From: Desulfatirhabdium butyrativorans DSM 18734
Lineage (GTDB): Bacteria > Desulfobacterota > Desulfobacteria > Desulfobacterales > Desulfatirhabdiaceae
Direction of reading: 5' to 3'
NCBI RefSeq assembly: GCF_000429925.1
Contig: NZ_AUCU01000036.1
Coordinates: 1 to 49,113, forward strand
Length of the DNA: 49,113 nucleotides
In this document: piece by piece, positions 26,153-35,018 of the stretch
Layout: every line of letters begins with the position of its first letter
Numbering within the stretch: position 1 is the stretch's first letter
Position numbers and translations under genes: made by a program
Notes under the pieces: generated by a model
The model's input: the letters and a program-made list of their open reading frames with translations, nothing else
What the model was told of the DNA's origin: nothing
The model's database searches: none

Positions 26153-27574
26153 CTAATGCCCGATTGTTTCCCGGATACTGCCGGTGGCATAACGCAAATC
26201 CAACATGGCCAGATGGTAATGGAACAGCGCATCGATATAATCGGCCTGATTTTCGCCGTATTTTTCAATGGCTTTCAGCAGGTTTTCCGCAGTTCCCACG
26301 CCCATGTCGAAATCGGTAAAGGCGGAAACCACCCATTTGCGGGATGCAGTTGCGGCGCGCTGATAAATCCTGGCGCTTTTTTCCCATTCGATCAGCTCAT
26401 CACGCGCCTTGGCCACCTGGATGGGGATGTTCATTTCCGCCTTTTTCTGGGTGTGGCGCATTTTCCGGTATTGCGCATCAGCCTCCGAGATTCGCGCTTT
26501 TTTGATGCCGAAATCGAATTCCCATCGAGCCCCGGCAACGACGCCGACATATTCATGGTTGAATTGATCGATGATATACGGGTTATCGAAGCGGTCGCGC
26601 CCCGGCGCTCCGGCCAAGGAGCCCACGATGGCCAGGAAAAACGAAGGGTACAAATCGCTGTACGCCGCCTCCCGCTGATATCGGCTTGCCTCTACCGCAT
26701 CCCGAAGCTGCCTGAACTCGGGACGCCTGGCGTAAGCCTGCTGAATGGCGGCATCCAGGGGCTCAGATGGGGAATCTTCGATTTCGAGCGGCGCCGGGGC
26801 GATTTCAAACGGAACACCGGCCGGAAGATTGACGATGGATCGCAGGGCGAACGTGGCGGTATCGATTCCCTTCTGAGCCACAACGCGGGATCGCTGAATC
26901 CCGCTCCGAAAAGCCTCGATCATATAGAGATCGCTTTGGCTCACATTGGGGGATTGCACCTTCAGCAGACTGTTGATCCGCTGCTCCGCATTGTCAAAAA
27001 ACCGGTCCGCATCCAGGGTGGCATCCATTCCCTTTTGGGCTACCAGCAGCGCATAATAGAGCCTGCTGACCTGAAGCGCAAGGTTATCGGCGGTTTTGGC
27101 GATTTCCTCTTTTTTGGCGTCTGCGCCCAGGCGGGCAGCGTTCTTCAGATTGGAAAGCCTGCCGAAGGTATACAGCGGCTGGGTGAGCGTAAAATCCAGC
27201 CGGCCAAATGCGCCGATATTCGAAAGCCGCATCCCGCGGGAAGGATCGGTAATCCGGTTGTCCACAATCAGCGGTTCATCGGCCCTTTCCGTCGGGCCGA
27301 CAAGCGCCGTGCCATCGATCCGGGGAAAGAAAGCGGCGCGGATTGCTGCAAGCGCGCTCATCGAAGCTGCAAGAGCGCTTTGCGCCTCTCCGATTTCCGG
27401 ACTCTCGGCAACGGCCCGTTTCACCAGCGTCGGCAGATCGAACCGATTCTCTTCCGGCCTGCCGGTTTCCTGCCCCCCTGCCGCCTCGAAGCAGCATGTG
27501 GTGGAAACACACAGCAGGATGCCGAGTATAGCGTGATGGATGATCCGGAATCGAAACGGAAAACGGCCATTCAT
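26153..27574 (-). CDS. TolC-family outer-membrane efflux protein next to hpnN
   Basis: 473 residues. The ATG follows AGGAGAAGATGAACC. A signal sequence (HAILGILLCVSTTCCFEAAG) is followed by two OEP repeats: FDLPTLVKRAVAESPEIGEAQSAL with RLDFTLTQPLYTFGRL in the first, LDAAIQQAYARRPEFRQLRDAV with VVAGARWEFDFGIKKARI in the second. Such proteins form the trimeric outer-membrane channel of efflux systems. Its position immediately before hpnN, in the same direction, suggests it is co-transcribed and could serve the hopanoid transporter. It is not closely similar to the TolC-type protein at 33553. Confidence 0.88.
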   Translation of the reverse strand: MNGRFPFRFRIIHHAILGILLCVSTTCCFEAAGGQETGRPEENRFDLPTLVKRAVAESPEIGEAQSALAASMSALAAIRAAFFPRIDGTALVGPTERADEPLIVDNRITDPSRGMRLSNIGAFGRLDFTLTQPLYTFGRLSNLKNAARLGADAKKEEIAKTADNLALQVSRLYYALLVAQKGMDATLDADRFFDNAEQRINSLLKVQSPNVSQSDLYMIEAFRSGIQRSRVVAQKGIDTATFALRSIVNLPAGVPFEIAPAPLEIEDSPSEPLDAAIQQAYARRPEFRQLRDAVEASRYQREAAYSDLYPSFFLAIVGSLAGAPGRDRFDNPYIIDQFNHEYVGVVAGARWEFDFGIKKARISEADAQYRKMRHTQKKAEMNIPIQVAKARDELIEWEKSARIYQRAATASRKWVVSAFTDFDMGVGTAENLLKAIEKYGENQADYIDALFHYHLAMLDLRYATGSIRETIGH

Positions 27575-27620
27575 GGTTCATCTTCTCCTGTTGCAAGGAT
27601 ACCGGGAAAAAGCCCAAAAG

Positions 27621-27970
27621 ACAGTAGGCAGTGGGCGGTGGGCGGTCGGCAGTAATCAGGAGTCAGAAGTCAGAAGAAAAGCGGATAACTCTGATTTCTA
27701 CGAAACCCGCACCTGCGATTTTCATTCATCCGTCACGAAATGGGCAATTGCTACAAAATTTTTGCCCCCCCCAGACATGAAAATCTAAGCGCAATTCAAG
27801 CAGAAGCCACGGGCCGTCATTCCGGCGAAAGCCGGAATGACGGCCCGTGGTGTCGGGCTTTCAACAGGTTCTGGACCCCTCCTGCCAGAGGCAGGATTTC
27901 GCCGGGGTGACGGGCTATACTGCCGACTGACTACTGACTACTGATTACTGGATAATGCCTACTGCCCACC
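27621..27970. repeat. Composite repeat region bounded by inverted low-complexity arms
   Basis: Left arm 27621-27680 (cagtgggcggtgggcggtcg, cagtaatcaggagtcagaag) and right arm about 27917-27970 (tgccgactgactactgacta and on) are imperfect inverted copies. Between them is a family A repeat ending in tttcgccggggtgacgggct, with a long palindrome (separate entry). No gene lies in the 420 bp between hpnA and the TolC gene. Confidence 0.6.
27807..27850. repeat. Perfect 20-bp palindrome with GAAA loop
   Basis: Arms 27807-27826 and 27831-27850 pair perfectly; the inner part is ccggc-GAAA-gccgg. As RNA this would be a very stable hairpin closed by a GNRA tetraloop. It contains the family A core gtcattccggcgaaagccgg, extended outward by ccacgggcc on both sides. 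No T-run follows, so it is not a standard terminator. Confidence 0.9.
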
Positions 27971-27994
27971 AATGCAGTGACATGGACAGGACTA

Positions 27995-28975
27995 TCAGGC
28001 ATAGCCGTTGGAGCGGAACCAGCGGACAGCCTTTTCCAGCGCCGCCCCGGGAGAACCCTGCGGCATCCCCAATTCCGCGATCGCCTTGGCGGGGTCGACG
28101 AACATCTTTTTCCTCGCCAACTGAACGCTCTCACAGGCAACCAGGGGCGAGCGCCCGGGAATGAGCCTTGCCAGTGCCGTATCCATTTTGGCAAACAGCA
28201 GGATCGGATAGTAGGGCATCCGGAAGCGAACCTGCGGCAATCCGGTAATGGATGCCAGAACCTGCAGAATTTCCTTCAGCGTCATGTTCCGGTTGCCCAG
28301 AATGTAACGCTCTCCGATTTTGCCGCGATCGCCGGCCAGCAGATGGGCTTTGGCCACATCATCGACATCCACCACATTCAGACCAGTATCCAGATAGGCA
28401 GGCATTTTCCGCTGGAGGAACCGCACAATCAGATCGCCGCTGGGCGTGGGCTTCACATCCCCCTCGCCCACCGGATACGTCGGATTGACGATGACCACCG
28501 GGGCTCCCTCCCGGACAAGCGCAAGCGCCGCCTTTTCCGCCAGGAATTTCGATCTCTTGTAATGCCCGACCATATCTTCGAGGCACACAGGGGTTTGCTC
28601 CGTACCCACCCCATGTCGCGGGATTCCGATGGTGGCAACCGAGCTCGTATGCACGATCCGCTCGACGCCTGCCGCAATCCCTTCCCGAATGACGTTACGC
28701 GTGCCTTCGACATTCACGGCATAAATCTGCTCCGGATTCCGGCTCCAGAAGGTATAGCAGGCAGCGGCATGGTAAATCCGTCGGCAACCCCGGACGGCCG
28801 CACGAATACTGGTTCTGTCCAGCACATCGCCGGTGCATCGCTCAACCTTCAGCCCCTCGATTCCCCGCAGATCGGCGCCGGGCCTCACCAGAACACGGAT
28901 GTCTTCCCCGCGTTCGGCAAGCGCATGAACGATTCGCCCACCAATAAATCCGCTTGCGCCCGTTACCAGGTTCAT
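27995..28975 (-). CDS. hpnA: HpnA, NAD-dependent sugar epimerase-like hopanoid protein
   Basis: 326 residues from ATG 28975; the longer frame to 29062 overlaps the RND gene. It is an extended short-chain dehydrogenase: MNLVTGASGFIGGRIVHAL gives the GxxGxxG NAD(P) site, and catalytic residues are in HTSSVATIG and the YKRSK motif (Tyr-x-x-x-Lys). Similarity is to dihydroflavonol-4-reductase-like HpnA proteins. Its exact reaction in hopanoid biosynthesis is not settled. It is 52 bp after the RND pump gene and the last gene of the minus-strand run that begins with arsR-type regulator 35429. Confidence 0.87.
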   Translation of the reverse strand: MNLVTGASGFIGGRIVHALAERGEDIRVLVRPGADLRGIEGLKVERCTGDVLDRTSIRAAVRGCRRIYHAAACYTFWSRNPEQIYAVNVEGTRNVIREGIAAGVERIVHTSSVATIGIPRHGVGTEQTPVCLEDMVGHYKRSKFLAEKAALALVREGAPVVIVNPTYPVGEGDVKPTPSGDLIVRFLQRKMPAYLDTGLNVVDVDDVAKAHLLAGDRGKIGERYILGNRNMTLKEILQVLASITGLPQVRFRMPYYPILLFAKMDTALARLIPGRSPLVACESVQLARKKMFVDPAKAIAELGMPQGSPGAALEKAVRWFRSNGYA

Positions 28976-29027
28976 GACAATCCTCCATCGGCCATCCCGC
29001 TCAACCCTCGCCGTTGACCGTTCCGTT

Positions 29028-32000
29028 TCACGACTGCGGCCGCATGTTTTCGGGCAGTCCATGGCCGGGCCGCCGCTCGTAAATGAGCGAATAGGTCACC
29101 GGAATGATCAACAGGCTGAACACCGTGGAGGCGATCAGACCGAAGATCAGCGCCCAGGCAAGGCCTGCAAAGACGCTGTCCATCGTGATCGGCCAGGCGC
29201 CAAGCATCGCAGCGCCCGATGTCAGCAGGATTGGGCGAAGCCGCACGGCGCAGCTTTCCACCAGCGCCTGCACCAGCGTTCTTCCTTTGGCCAGGGACAG
29301 ATGCACGAAATCCACGATGATGATCGAATTTCGGGTAACGATGCCTGACAGGGCGATCACGCCGATCATGGCGGGAGACGAAAAGAAGAACGGATCGAGA
29401 TAGGCGCCAACCGTGTGGGTGCCGATATGGTTAAGCAGCCAGAAGCCCGGCAGCACGCCGATGACCATCAGCGGGATGGCCATCATGATGACCACGGGCA
29501 GCAGAAACGATCCGGTCTGATAGACCAGCAGCAGATAGATCACAAGCAAGGCTCCGGCAAAGCCGACCCCCAGATCCCGGAAAATGTGCATGGTCAGGCG
29601 CATTTCCCCCTCATCCCACCACTTCACCTCAATCCCGGCTGGTACGGCCCAGGGCTGGCCGCCGCCTTTCCGGAACATCGTCCGGGAAGCAAGCGGCCGC
29701 GGCGGCGCATTCCGGACGGCTTCCGGCAGCGCAGCCAGCTTCTCCGGCGTCAACTCGTCGGCGCGCAGATCGATGATGGTTTCCACGGGCGGCCGTCCGG
29801 CCATCTCCGCCGTGACATAGACTACAGGCAGCAGGTTCCGGTGATAAATGGTCTTGTCTTCCAGGCCGCGCTGCCAGCTTCCCAGTTCGCTCAACGGCAG
29901 CCGCTCCCCCGATTGGCCGCGCACGTAGACCCGATCGAGAAGCTCCCGGCCGGAGCGCTCGGCGCGATCCGCCCATACAAGGATCGGAACCGGCGAGCGG
30001 TCGGACCCGGTCTCGACGATCCCCACCGATTGACCGGCAAGTATCGTCTGCAGGGTTTGGCTGATGTCGGCCATGCTCACGCCATGGGCCGAAGCCTTGA
30101 GCCGATCCGGAACGAACACGTCTTTGATCTGGTCATCGTCGATGGAATCGTCGAAATCCACGACGTTGGGTTCCGTCTTCATCCGGGCCTCGACGGTCTT
30201 GGCCGCAGCCATCAGGGTTTCGTAGTCCTGATCGGGTTGCCCATAAACGGCGGCAACCACGGTGGACATCACCGGCGGCCCGGCAGGCAACTCGACGATC
30301 TTGAGTTTGACGCCGTGGCGCTGGGCGATTTCCGTCAATCCTTCGCGCATCCGCAGCGCCAGCACATGGCTGGATGCATCCCGCTGCGTCTTGTGAATGA
30401 GATTGACCCGGATATCCCCCCGGTTGGCAGCTTCCCGAAGGAAGTATTTCCGGGACAACCCATTGAAATCCACCGGCGAATGGGTGCCCACATAGGTTTC
30501 GAAATCCGTCACTTCCGGCACCTGGCGCAGGTAGTTCTCGAAATCCCGGGCTGCCGCATCGGTTCTCTCCAGGGTCGTTCCAGACGGCATATCGAGCACC
30601 AGCAGGACTTCGTCCTTGTTGTCGAAAGGCAACTGCTTGGGCTGAACCTTTCGGGTCAGCACCAGCAGGATGCTCGCGATGAACATCAGCACGACAATCG
30701 CCAGAAAGAGATACCCCCGCCACCGTTTGGTCAGCAGCGGCTCGAGCACGGGCCGAAACCAATGATACAGCCTTGTCTGCGCTATCTCACCCTCGGCATC
30801 GATGTGTGCCCGGGAAGGCAGGGTTCCGCCAGAGGTGGCGTACCGGTGCCGCAGGGCATGAAAGGTCAGCCACGGCGTAATCGTGAAGGAGACCACCATC
30901 GACATGATCATGGTCATGGGCACATTGACGGCCATCGGCCGCAAATAATCGTGCATCTCTTCGGTCACGAAAAACAGCGGCAGAAACGAGATGATGACGG
31001 CCAGGGTGGCTGCAATCAGCGGCGGCCGGATTTCGTTGACGGCTTCCAGTACAATATCCCGGTTGGCCTTTTGCCGCAAATCGAAATGCCTGCGGATATT
31101 CTCGACATCCACGATGGGGTCGTCCACCAGAAGCCCCAGCGCCACGGTGAGGGCAAAGAGGGTCACCCGGTTGATGGAAAACCCCAGCCAGAAGTTGATG
31201 ATCAGCGTCAGGCCGAAGACGCACGGAACGGTGACGGCCACAACGAGCGATTCGGTAAATCCGAGGCCCATCGTCAGCAGACAAAGCACGACAACGATAC
31301 CGACGGCAAGCCCCTCGACCAGTTCATCGACCTTGGCGTTTGCCGTGACGCCGTAGTTTCGGGTGATGGCCACGGACACATCCGTCGGCACGACCTGATC
31401 ACGGATCTGCCGGAACCGTTCCAGAATGTCATGGGCCACCAGGACGTTGTTGGCGCCTTTCTGCTTGGACAGAGCGATGGATACGCCAGGCTGCTGATAA
31501 ATGGTTTCCGATTGTCCAGGCGCAAGGGAACGATATGCCCAGTTTCCGGCGGCTTCGTGATTTTCCTGCTTCCCCCAGGCCGGGCCCTGGCTGAAGCGCA
31601 CATAGTTGACGACTTCACCGGGTCCGTCACTGATATCCGCCACATCCCGCAGATAGACCGGGCGGGCCTGGGAGCCATCCCCGGTGCTGGCAACGACCAG
31701 GTTTTCCAGGTCGTGCCTGTCCCGCACGAATCGGCCGCTCTCCACCCGGATTTCTTCATCGGCCCGGGTGTAGCTGCCTGACTGCGCATAGGCGTTGGTG
31801 GCCTGAATGGCCCGGGCGATTTCCGTTGGGCTGAGGTGAAAGCCCGCCAGCCGTTCGGGATGCAGCCGCACGATCATCTGCCGGGGCTCGCCACCCACGA
31901 TCGAAATCAGCCCGACCCTGGGCACGCCCTGCAGACGATCCAGCACTTCCTCGGCGACTCGGCGCAACTGGTAGTCGCTCTCCTTCGGACTGGTGAATGT

Positions 32001-32447
32001 CAGCGTGACGATGGGCACATCGTCGGTTTCGATGGGTTTGACGACCATCCCGGCGATGCCGGGCGGCATCCGGTCGGCGTTCTGCGAAAGCCACTTGTTC
32101 AGTTTGACGAGGCTTCGCTCCCGATCCTGGCCCACATAAAACCGGACGGTGACAATGGCCTGACCGGGCATGGAGCGGGAATAGACATACTCCACCCCGT
32201 CGATCTGGGACAGATACCGCTCGAGCGGGGAGGACACCAGTTGTTCGATCTGCTTGGCCGAGCGGCCGGGAAAGGAAACGTAAATGTCTGCAGCAGGAAT
32301 CACGATCTGCGGCTCTTCTTCCCGAGGGGTCACCGTCAAGGCCACGGCGCCTGCAGCCAACGCCAGCAGAATCAGCACAATGGAGATGTTGGATTCGAGA
32401 AATTTCCGGACGATCTTGATGGTAAATCCGTGTTTTTCTTCGCTCAT
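29028..32447 (-). CDS. RND efflux pump, inner-membrane permease (AcrB/CusA superfamily)
   Basis: 1139 residues, somewhat longer than AcrB. Twelve TM segments are arranged as 1+5 and 1+5: SNISIVLILLALAAGAVALT at the start, a cluster about 385-540 (VGIVVVLCLLTMGLGFTESL, GLLVDDPIVDVENIRRH), and a C-terminal cluster with GVIALSGIVTRNSIIIVDF. DDPIVDVEN and TRNSIIIVDF are the RND TM4 and TM10 motifs. Two large porter/docking regions lie between. The start overlaps the adaptor stop as ATGA and has GGAGTCACGCTC before it. It exports a hydrophobic or metal-like substrate in a three-part pump; the substrate is unknown. Confidence 0.95.
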   Translation of the reverse strand: MSEEKHGFTIKIVRKFLESNISIVLILLALAAGAVALTVTPREEEPQIVIPAADIYVSFPGRSAKQIEQLVSSPLERYLSQIDGVEYVYSRSMPGQAIVTVRFYVGQDRERSLVKLNKWLSQNADRMPPGIAGMVVKPIETDDVPIVTLTFTSPKESDYQLRRVAEEVLDRLQGVPRVGLISIVGGEPRQMIVRLHPERLAGFHLSPTEIARAIQATNAYAQSGSYTRADEEIRVESGRFVRDRHDLENLVVASTGDGSQARPVYLRDVADISDGPGEVVNYVRFSQGPAWGKQENHEAAGNWAYRSLAPGQSETIYQQPGVSIALSKQKGANNVLVAHDILERFRQIRDQVVPTDVSVAITRNYGVTANAKVDELVEGLAVGIVVVLCLLTMGLGFTESLVVAVTVPCVFGLTLIINFWLGFSINRVTLFALTVALGLLVDDPIVDVENIRRHFDLRQKANRDIVLEAVNEIRPPLIAATLAVIISFLPLFFVTEEMHDYLRPMAVNVPMTMIMSMVVSFTITPWLTFHALRHRYATSGGTLPSRAHIDAEGEIAQTRLYHWFRPVLEPLLTKRWRGYLFLAIVVLMFIASILLVLTRKVQPKQLPFDNKDEVLLVLDMPSGTTLERTDAAARDFENYLRQVPEVTDFETYVGTHSPVDFNGLSRKYFLREAANRGDIRVNLIHKTQRDASSHVLALRMREGLTEIAQRHGVKLKIVELPAGPPVMSTVVAAVYGQPDQDYETLMAAAKTVEARMKTEPNVVDFDDSIDDDQIKDVFVPDRLKASAHGVSMADISQTLQTILAGQSVGIVETGSDRSPVPILVWADRAERSGRELLDRVYVRGQSGERLPLSELGSWQRGLEDKTIYHRNLLPVVYVTAEMAGRPPVETIIDLRADELTPEKLAALPEAVRNAPPRPLASRTMFRKGGGQPWAVPAGIEVKWWDEGEMRLTMHIFRDLGVGFAGALLVIYLLLVYQTGSFLLPVVIMMAIPLMVIGVLPGFWLLNHIGTHTVGAYLDPFFFSSPAMIGVIALSGIVTRNSIIIVDFVHLSLAKGRTLVQALVESCAVRLRPILLTSGAAMLGAWPITMDSVFAGLAWALIFGLIASTVFSLLIIPVTYSLIYERRPGHGLPENMRPQS

Positions 32448-33556
32448 GAGCGTGACTCCTGGTTTTCTGGAGGCAATACGATGCGTTCACCGGCCTTGAG
32501 CCCGCTCAGAATCTGGACCTGATCGTCTGCAAACTGGCGGCCCCGGACGACCACGCGTTGTTCCATTCCCCACGGCGCTGCGACGGTGACCATTTCCAAC
32601 TGCCCGGTTTTCTTCAGGGCACGCTGCGGCACCAAGATATCCTGGGTCTGGCTGACGGCAAGTCGCAACCGGCCAAACAGGCCCGGATAGAGACGTTTGT
32701 CAACGGGCAGGCGCAACCGCGCCAGTACGGTTCTGCCGGCAGCGTCCGCCGTCGGGACAATTTCTACCAGCGGAGCGGTGAATTCCTGCTGAAAAATATC
32801 GATCGATACCCGATAGTCCCGACCCACTTGCAATAGTTGGGCGTACTGCTCCGAAACACTGGCCTGAAACCACAGATGCGAAGGATCGAAGAGCACGATG
32901 AGCTTCTTTCCGGGGCTTGCCATATCGCCCACGTCCGAGAGTCGATCGATCACGATGCCATCCATGGGGCTTTCAATCCGGGCATAGCTGAGGTTGACGT
33001 TCGCCTCATCGAGGGCCTGCCGAAGCTGGTCCACCTGCGCCCGGGATTCCTTGAGCCGGGTATCGGCCACATCGAATTCCGCCTGGGGAATGGCGCCACT
33101 CTGAGCGAGATCGCGATTGCGGTTCCTGTCAAGCTGCGCATAGCTCAGGGTCGCCTCGGCATGAGCCAGCGCCTGCCGGGCCTGGCTGACCCGGGCCCGA
33201 AGGTCGCGATCGTCGAGTTCCACCAGAAGCTGACCCCGCTGGACATTCTGCCCGGAACGGACATTGATCCGCAACACACGGGCCGTAATCTTGGCCGAGA
33301 TATCCACCTGAAATTCCGGTTTGACCTCGCCCACCATTTCGGTCACCACATCCCGGTTCACGGCCGCCACCGTCATCACCTTCCAGTCCGCCGGGACCTG
33401 CCGGGCCACCGGCATGGTATCCGGCCGATTGGGCACCCGATCGTGCTTGAAGACGCCCTTCAGCCAGAGCATCGTCACCACCAGCAAAATTGCAGGCAAT
33501 ACCATACGCCCGAAAAAACGCAACCCCCGGGAAAAGCCAGACCCTTTGTCGCTCAT
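32444..33556 (-). CDS. RND periplasmic adaptor (membrane fusion protein)
   Basis: 370 residues. One N-terminal membrane anchor (GRMVLPAILLVVTMLWLKG) is followed by the adaptor blocks in order: the lipoyl-like half VDISAKITARVLRINVRSGQ, an alpha-helical hairpin (ARVSQARQALAHAEATLSYA), the second lipoyl half IESPMDGIVIDRLSDVGDM, then beta-barrel and membrane-proximal parts (VPQRALKKTGQLEMV). It should bridge the permease and the TolC-type channel. It overlaps both neighbours by 4 bp. Confidence 0.94.
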   Translation of the reverse strand: MSDKGSGFSRGLRFFGRMVLPAILLVVTMLWLKGVFKHDRVPNRPDTMPVARQVPADWKVMTVAAVNRDVVTEMVGEVKPEFQVDISAKITARVLRINVRSGQNVQRGQLLVELDDRDLRARVSQARQALAHAEATLSYAQLDRNRNRDLAQSGAIPQAEFDVADTRLKESRAQVDQLRQALDEANVNLSYARIESPMDGIVIDRLSDVGDMASPGKKLIVLFDPSHLWFQASVSEQYAQLLQVGRDYRVSIDIFQQEFTAPLVEIVPTADAAGRTVLARLRLPVDKRLYPGLFGRLRLAVSQTQDILVPQRALKKTGQLEMVTVAAPWGMEQRVVVRGRQFADDQVQILSGLKAGERIVLPPENQESRS

Positions 33557-35001
33557 GGTTTTTCTTCTCCTGTCGCCAGATCGATTTGGGCGCGGGCCGT
33601 CAGGACATCAGCCAATGCGCCATAGTAATTGGTTTCCGATTCGAGAAGGGCCGACTGCGCATCAAGAACATCCACGATGGCGCCTTTGCCGACTTCATAT
33701 TTCTGGCGCTCGATGCGCAGGCTCTCGTCTGCCTGTTCCACCGATTTGCGCAGCGTGCGGACACGCTCACCGGCAGAGGCGAAATTCAGCAGGGCGCTTT
33801 CCACTTCGAGCCGAATCTGCAGCTCCAGCTTGCGCATCCGTTCCTGCGCCGCAGCCAGCTTGGCGCGCTCCTCCGCCACCCGAGCCTGGATGCGGCCCCC
33901 TTCGAAGATGGGAATTTCAAGCCCGATGCCGATGCTGCCCACGTCCTCGGTGCTGCTGGCAGACGGAGCATCGGGTCCCCCGGGCTGATCCGAGGGATTG
34001 ACGGCCCATCGGCCCCCATAGGTGCCGAAGAGGCTGACCGTCGGCAAATGCTCGCCGCGCGCCACATCGACCCGCCGGCCCTGGGCCTCCAGCTCCTTGC
34101 GCACTGCCAGGTAGTCGGGCCGTTTCTGGTAGGCGGCCGAGATGCTGTCTTCCAGGGTCAGGGTCGGAGCGGCATCCGCGTCCAATGCGCCCTGCAGCTC
34201 GATGTCCTGGTGCGTTTGGCCGACGCCCATGAAATTCACCAGCAATTGCTTCTGAACGGCAAGCGTGTTCTTTTCCCGGACGATTTTCTGCCGGACATCG
34301 GCCAGGCGTACCTCCGTTCGCAACCGGTCCACCTTGGCGGCTTTCTGGGCCGCAATCAGGTCATTGATCCGCTTCAGATGCGAGCTCAGCGCCTTTTCCG
34401 CAAACAGCAGGGAATCGATCACCTTCTGCTGGGCGAGAATGGCATAGAAGACGCTGCTCACGTTGAAAACGATCTCCTCCCGGTTGCGTCCGAGGCGATG
34501 CCGGGAGGCTTCTTCCAGAAGTGTCGCCGCCCGAATCTCATTGATCCGCCGCCCGCCGGTATACAGGGGCATGCGCAGCACGATATCGCCTGCAAAGATC
34601 GACGTGCTGTAGGCGCCCGGCTCCCCGTTATAGCGGGCCGGGATCAGCCGCTGGTCGTCCAGAAACCGGTTGTAGCCGCCGATTGCCGAAATATCCGGCA
34701 GCATCGCCGAACGGGCCTGATCTTTGCGCGCCTGCGCCGCCGCAATGTCGTAGCCGGAAGCGCCGATGTCCGGATTGCGCTTCAATGCGATGGCGATGGC
34801 CTCGGAAAGATCGATGGGACCGGAGAGCGGCTCACTTGCCTCGGCCTGCGCCGGTTGCGCATCGGCGGAAACGGACGGCAATCGAGTGGTTATCCCTGCG
34901 CCGGCGCCGGCGGCATAGGGATCGGTAGGCTGGAACGCTGCACAGCCTGCCAACAACGTGAGGAGGATCACTCCGGAGAACATTTGCCAGATGGGTTTCA
35001 T
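33553..35001 (-). CDS. TolC-family outer-membrane lipoprotein of the RND pump
   Basis: 482 residues from ATG 35001, chosen because MKPIWQMFSGVILLTLLAGC is a typical lipoprotein signal with lipobox LAGC; AAAAGGCGACACC precedes it. Earlier starts at 35022 and 35031 overlap the regulator. OEP repeats are visible: IDLSEAIAIALKRNPDIGASGYDIAAAQ with IVLRMPLYTGGRRINE, and TLEDSISAAYQKRPDYLAVR with IGIGLEIPIFEGGRIQARV. It forms the outer-membrane duct. Its last codons overlap the adaptor start as ATGA. Confidence 0.93.
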   Translation of the reverse strand: MKPIWQMFSGVILLTLLAGCAAFQPTDPYAAGAGAGITTRLPSVSADAQPAQAEASEPLSGPIDLSEAIAIALKRNPDIGASGYDIAAAQARKDQARSAMLPDISAIGGYNRFLDDQRLIPARYNGEPGAYSTSIFAGDIVLRMPLYTGGRRINEIRAATLLEEASRHRLGRNREEIVFNVSSVFYAILAQQKVIDSLLFAEKALSSHLKRINDLIAAQKAAKVDRLRTEVRLADVRQKIVREKNTLAVQKQLLVNFMGVGQTHQDIELQGALDADAAPTLTLEDSISAAYQKRPDYLAVRKELEAQGRRVDVARGEHLPTVSLFGTYGGRWAVNPSDQPGGPDAPSASSTEDVGSIGIGLEIPIFEGGRIQARVAEERAKLAAAQERMRKLELQIRLEVESALLNFASAGERVRTLRKSVEQADESLRIERQKYEVGKGAIVDVLDAQSALLESETNYYGALADVLTARAQIDLATGEEKP

Positions 35002-35018
35002 GGTGTCGCCTTTTCGCT

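Noticed and set aside
29415-31781. 788-codon plus-strand open frame
   Set aside because: Antisense to the RND pump gene; Gly/His/Gln-rich composition without any domain.
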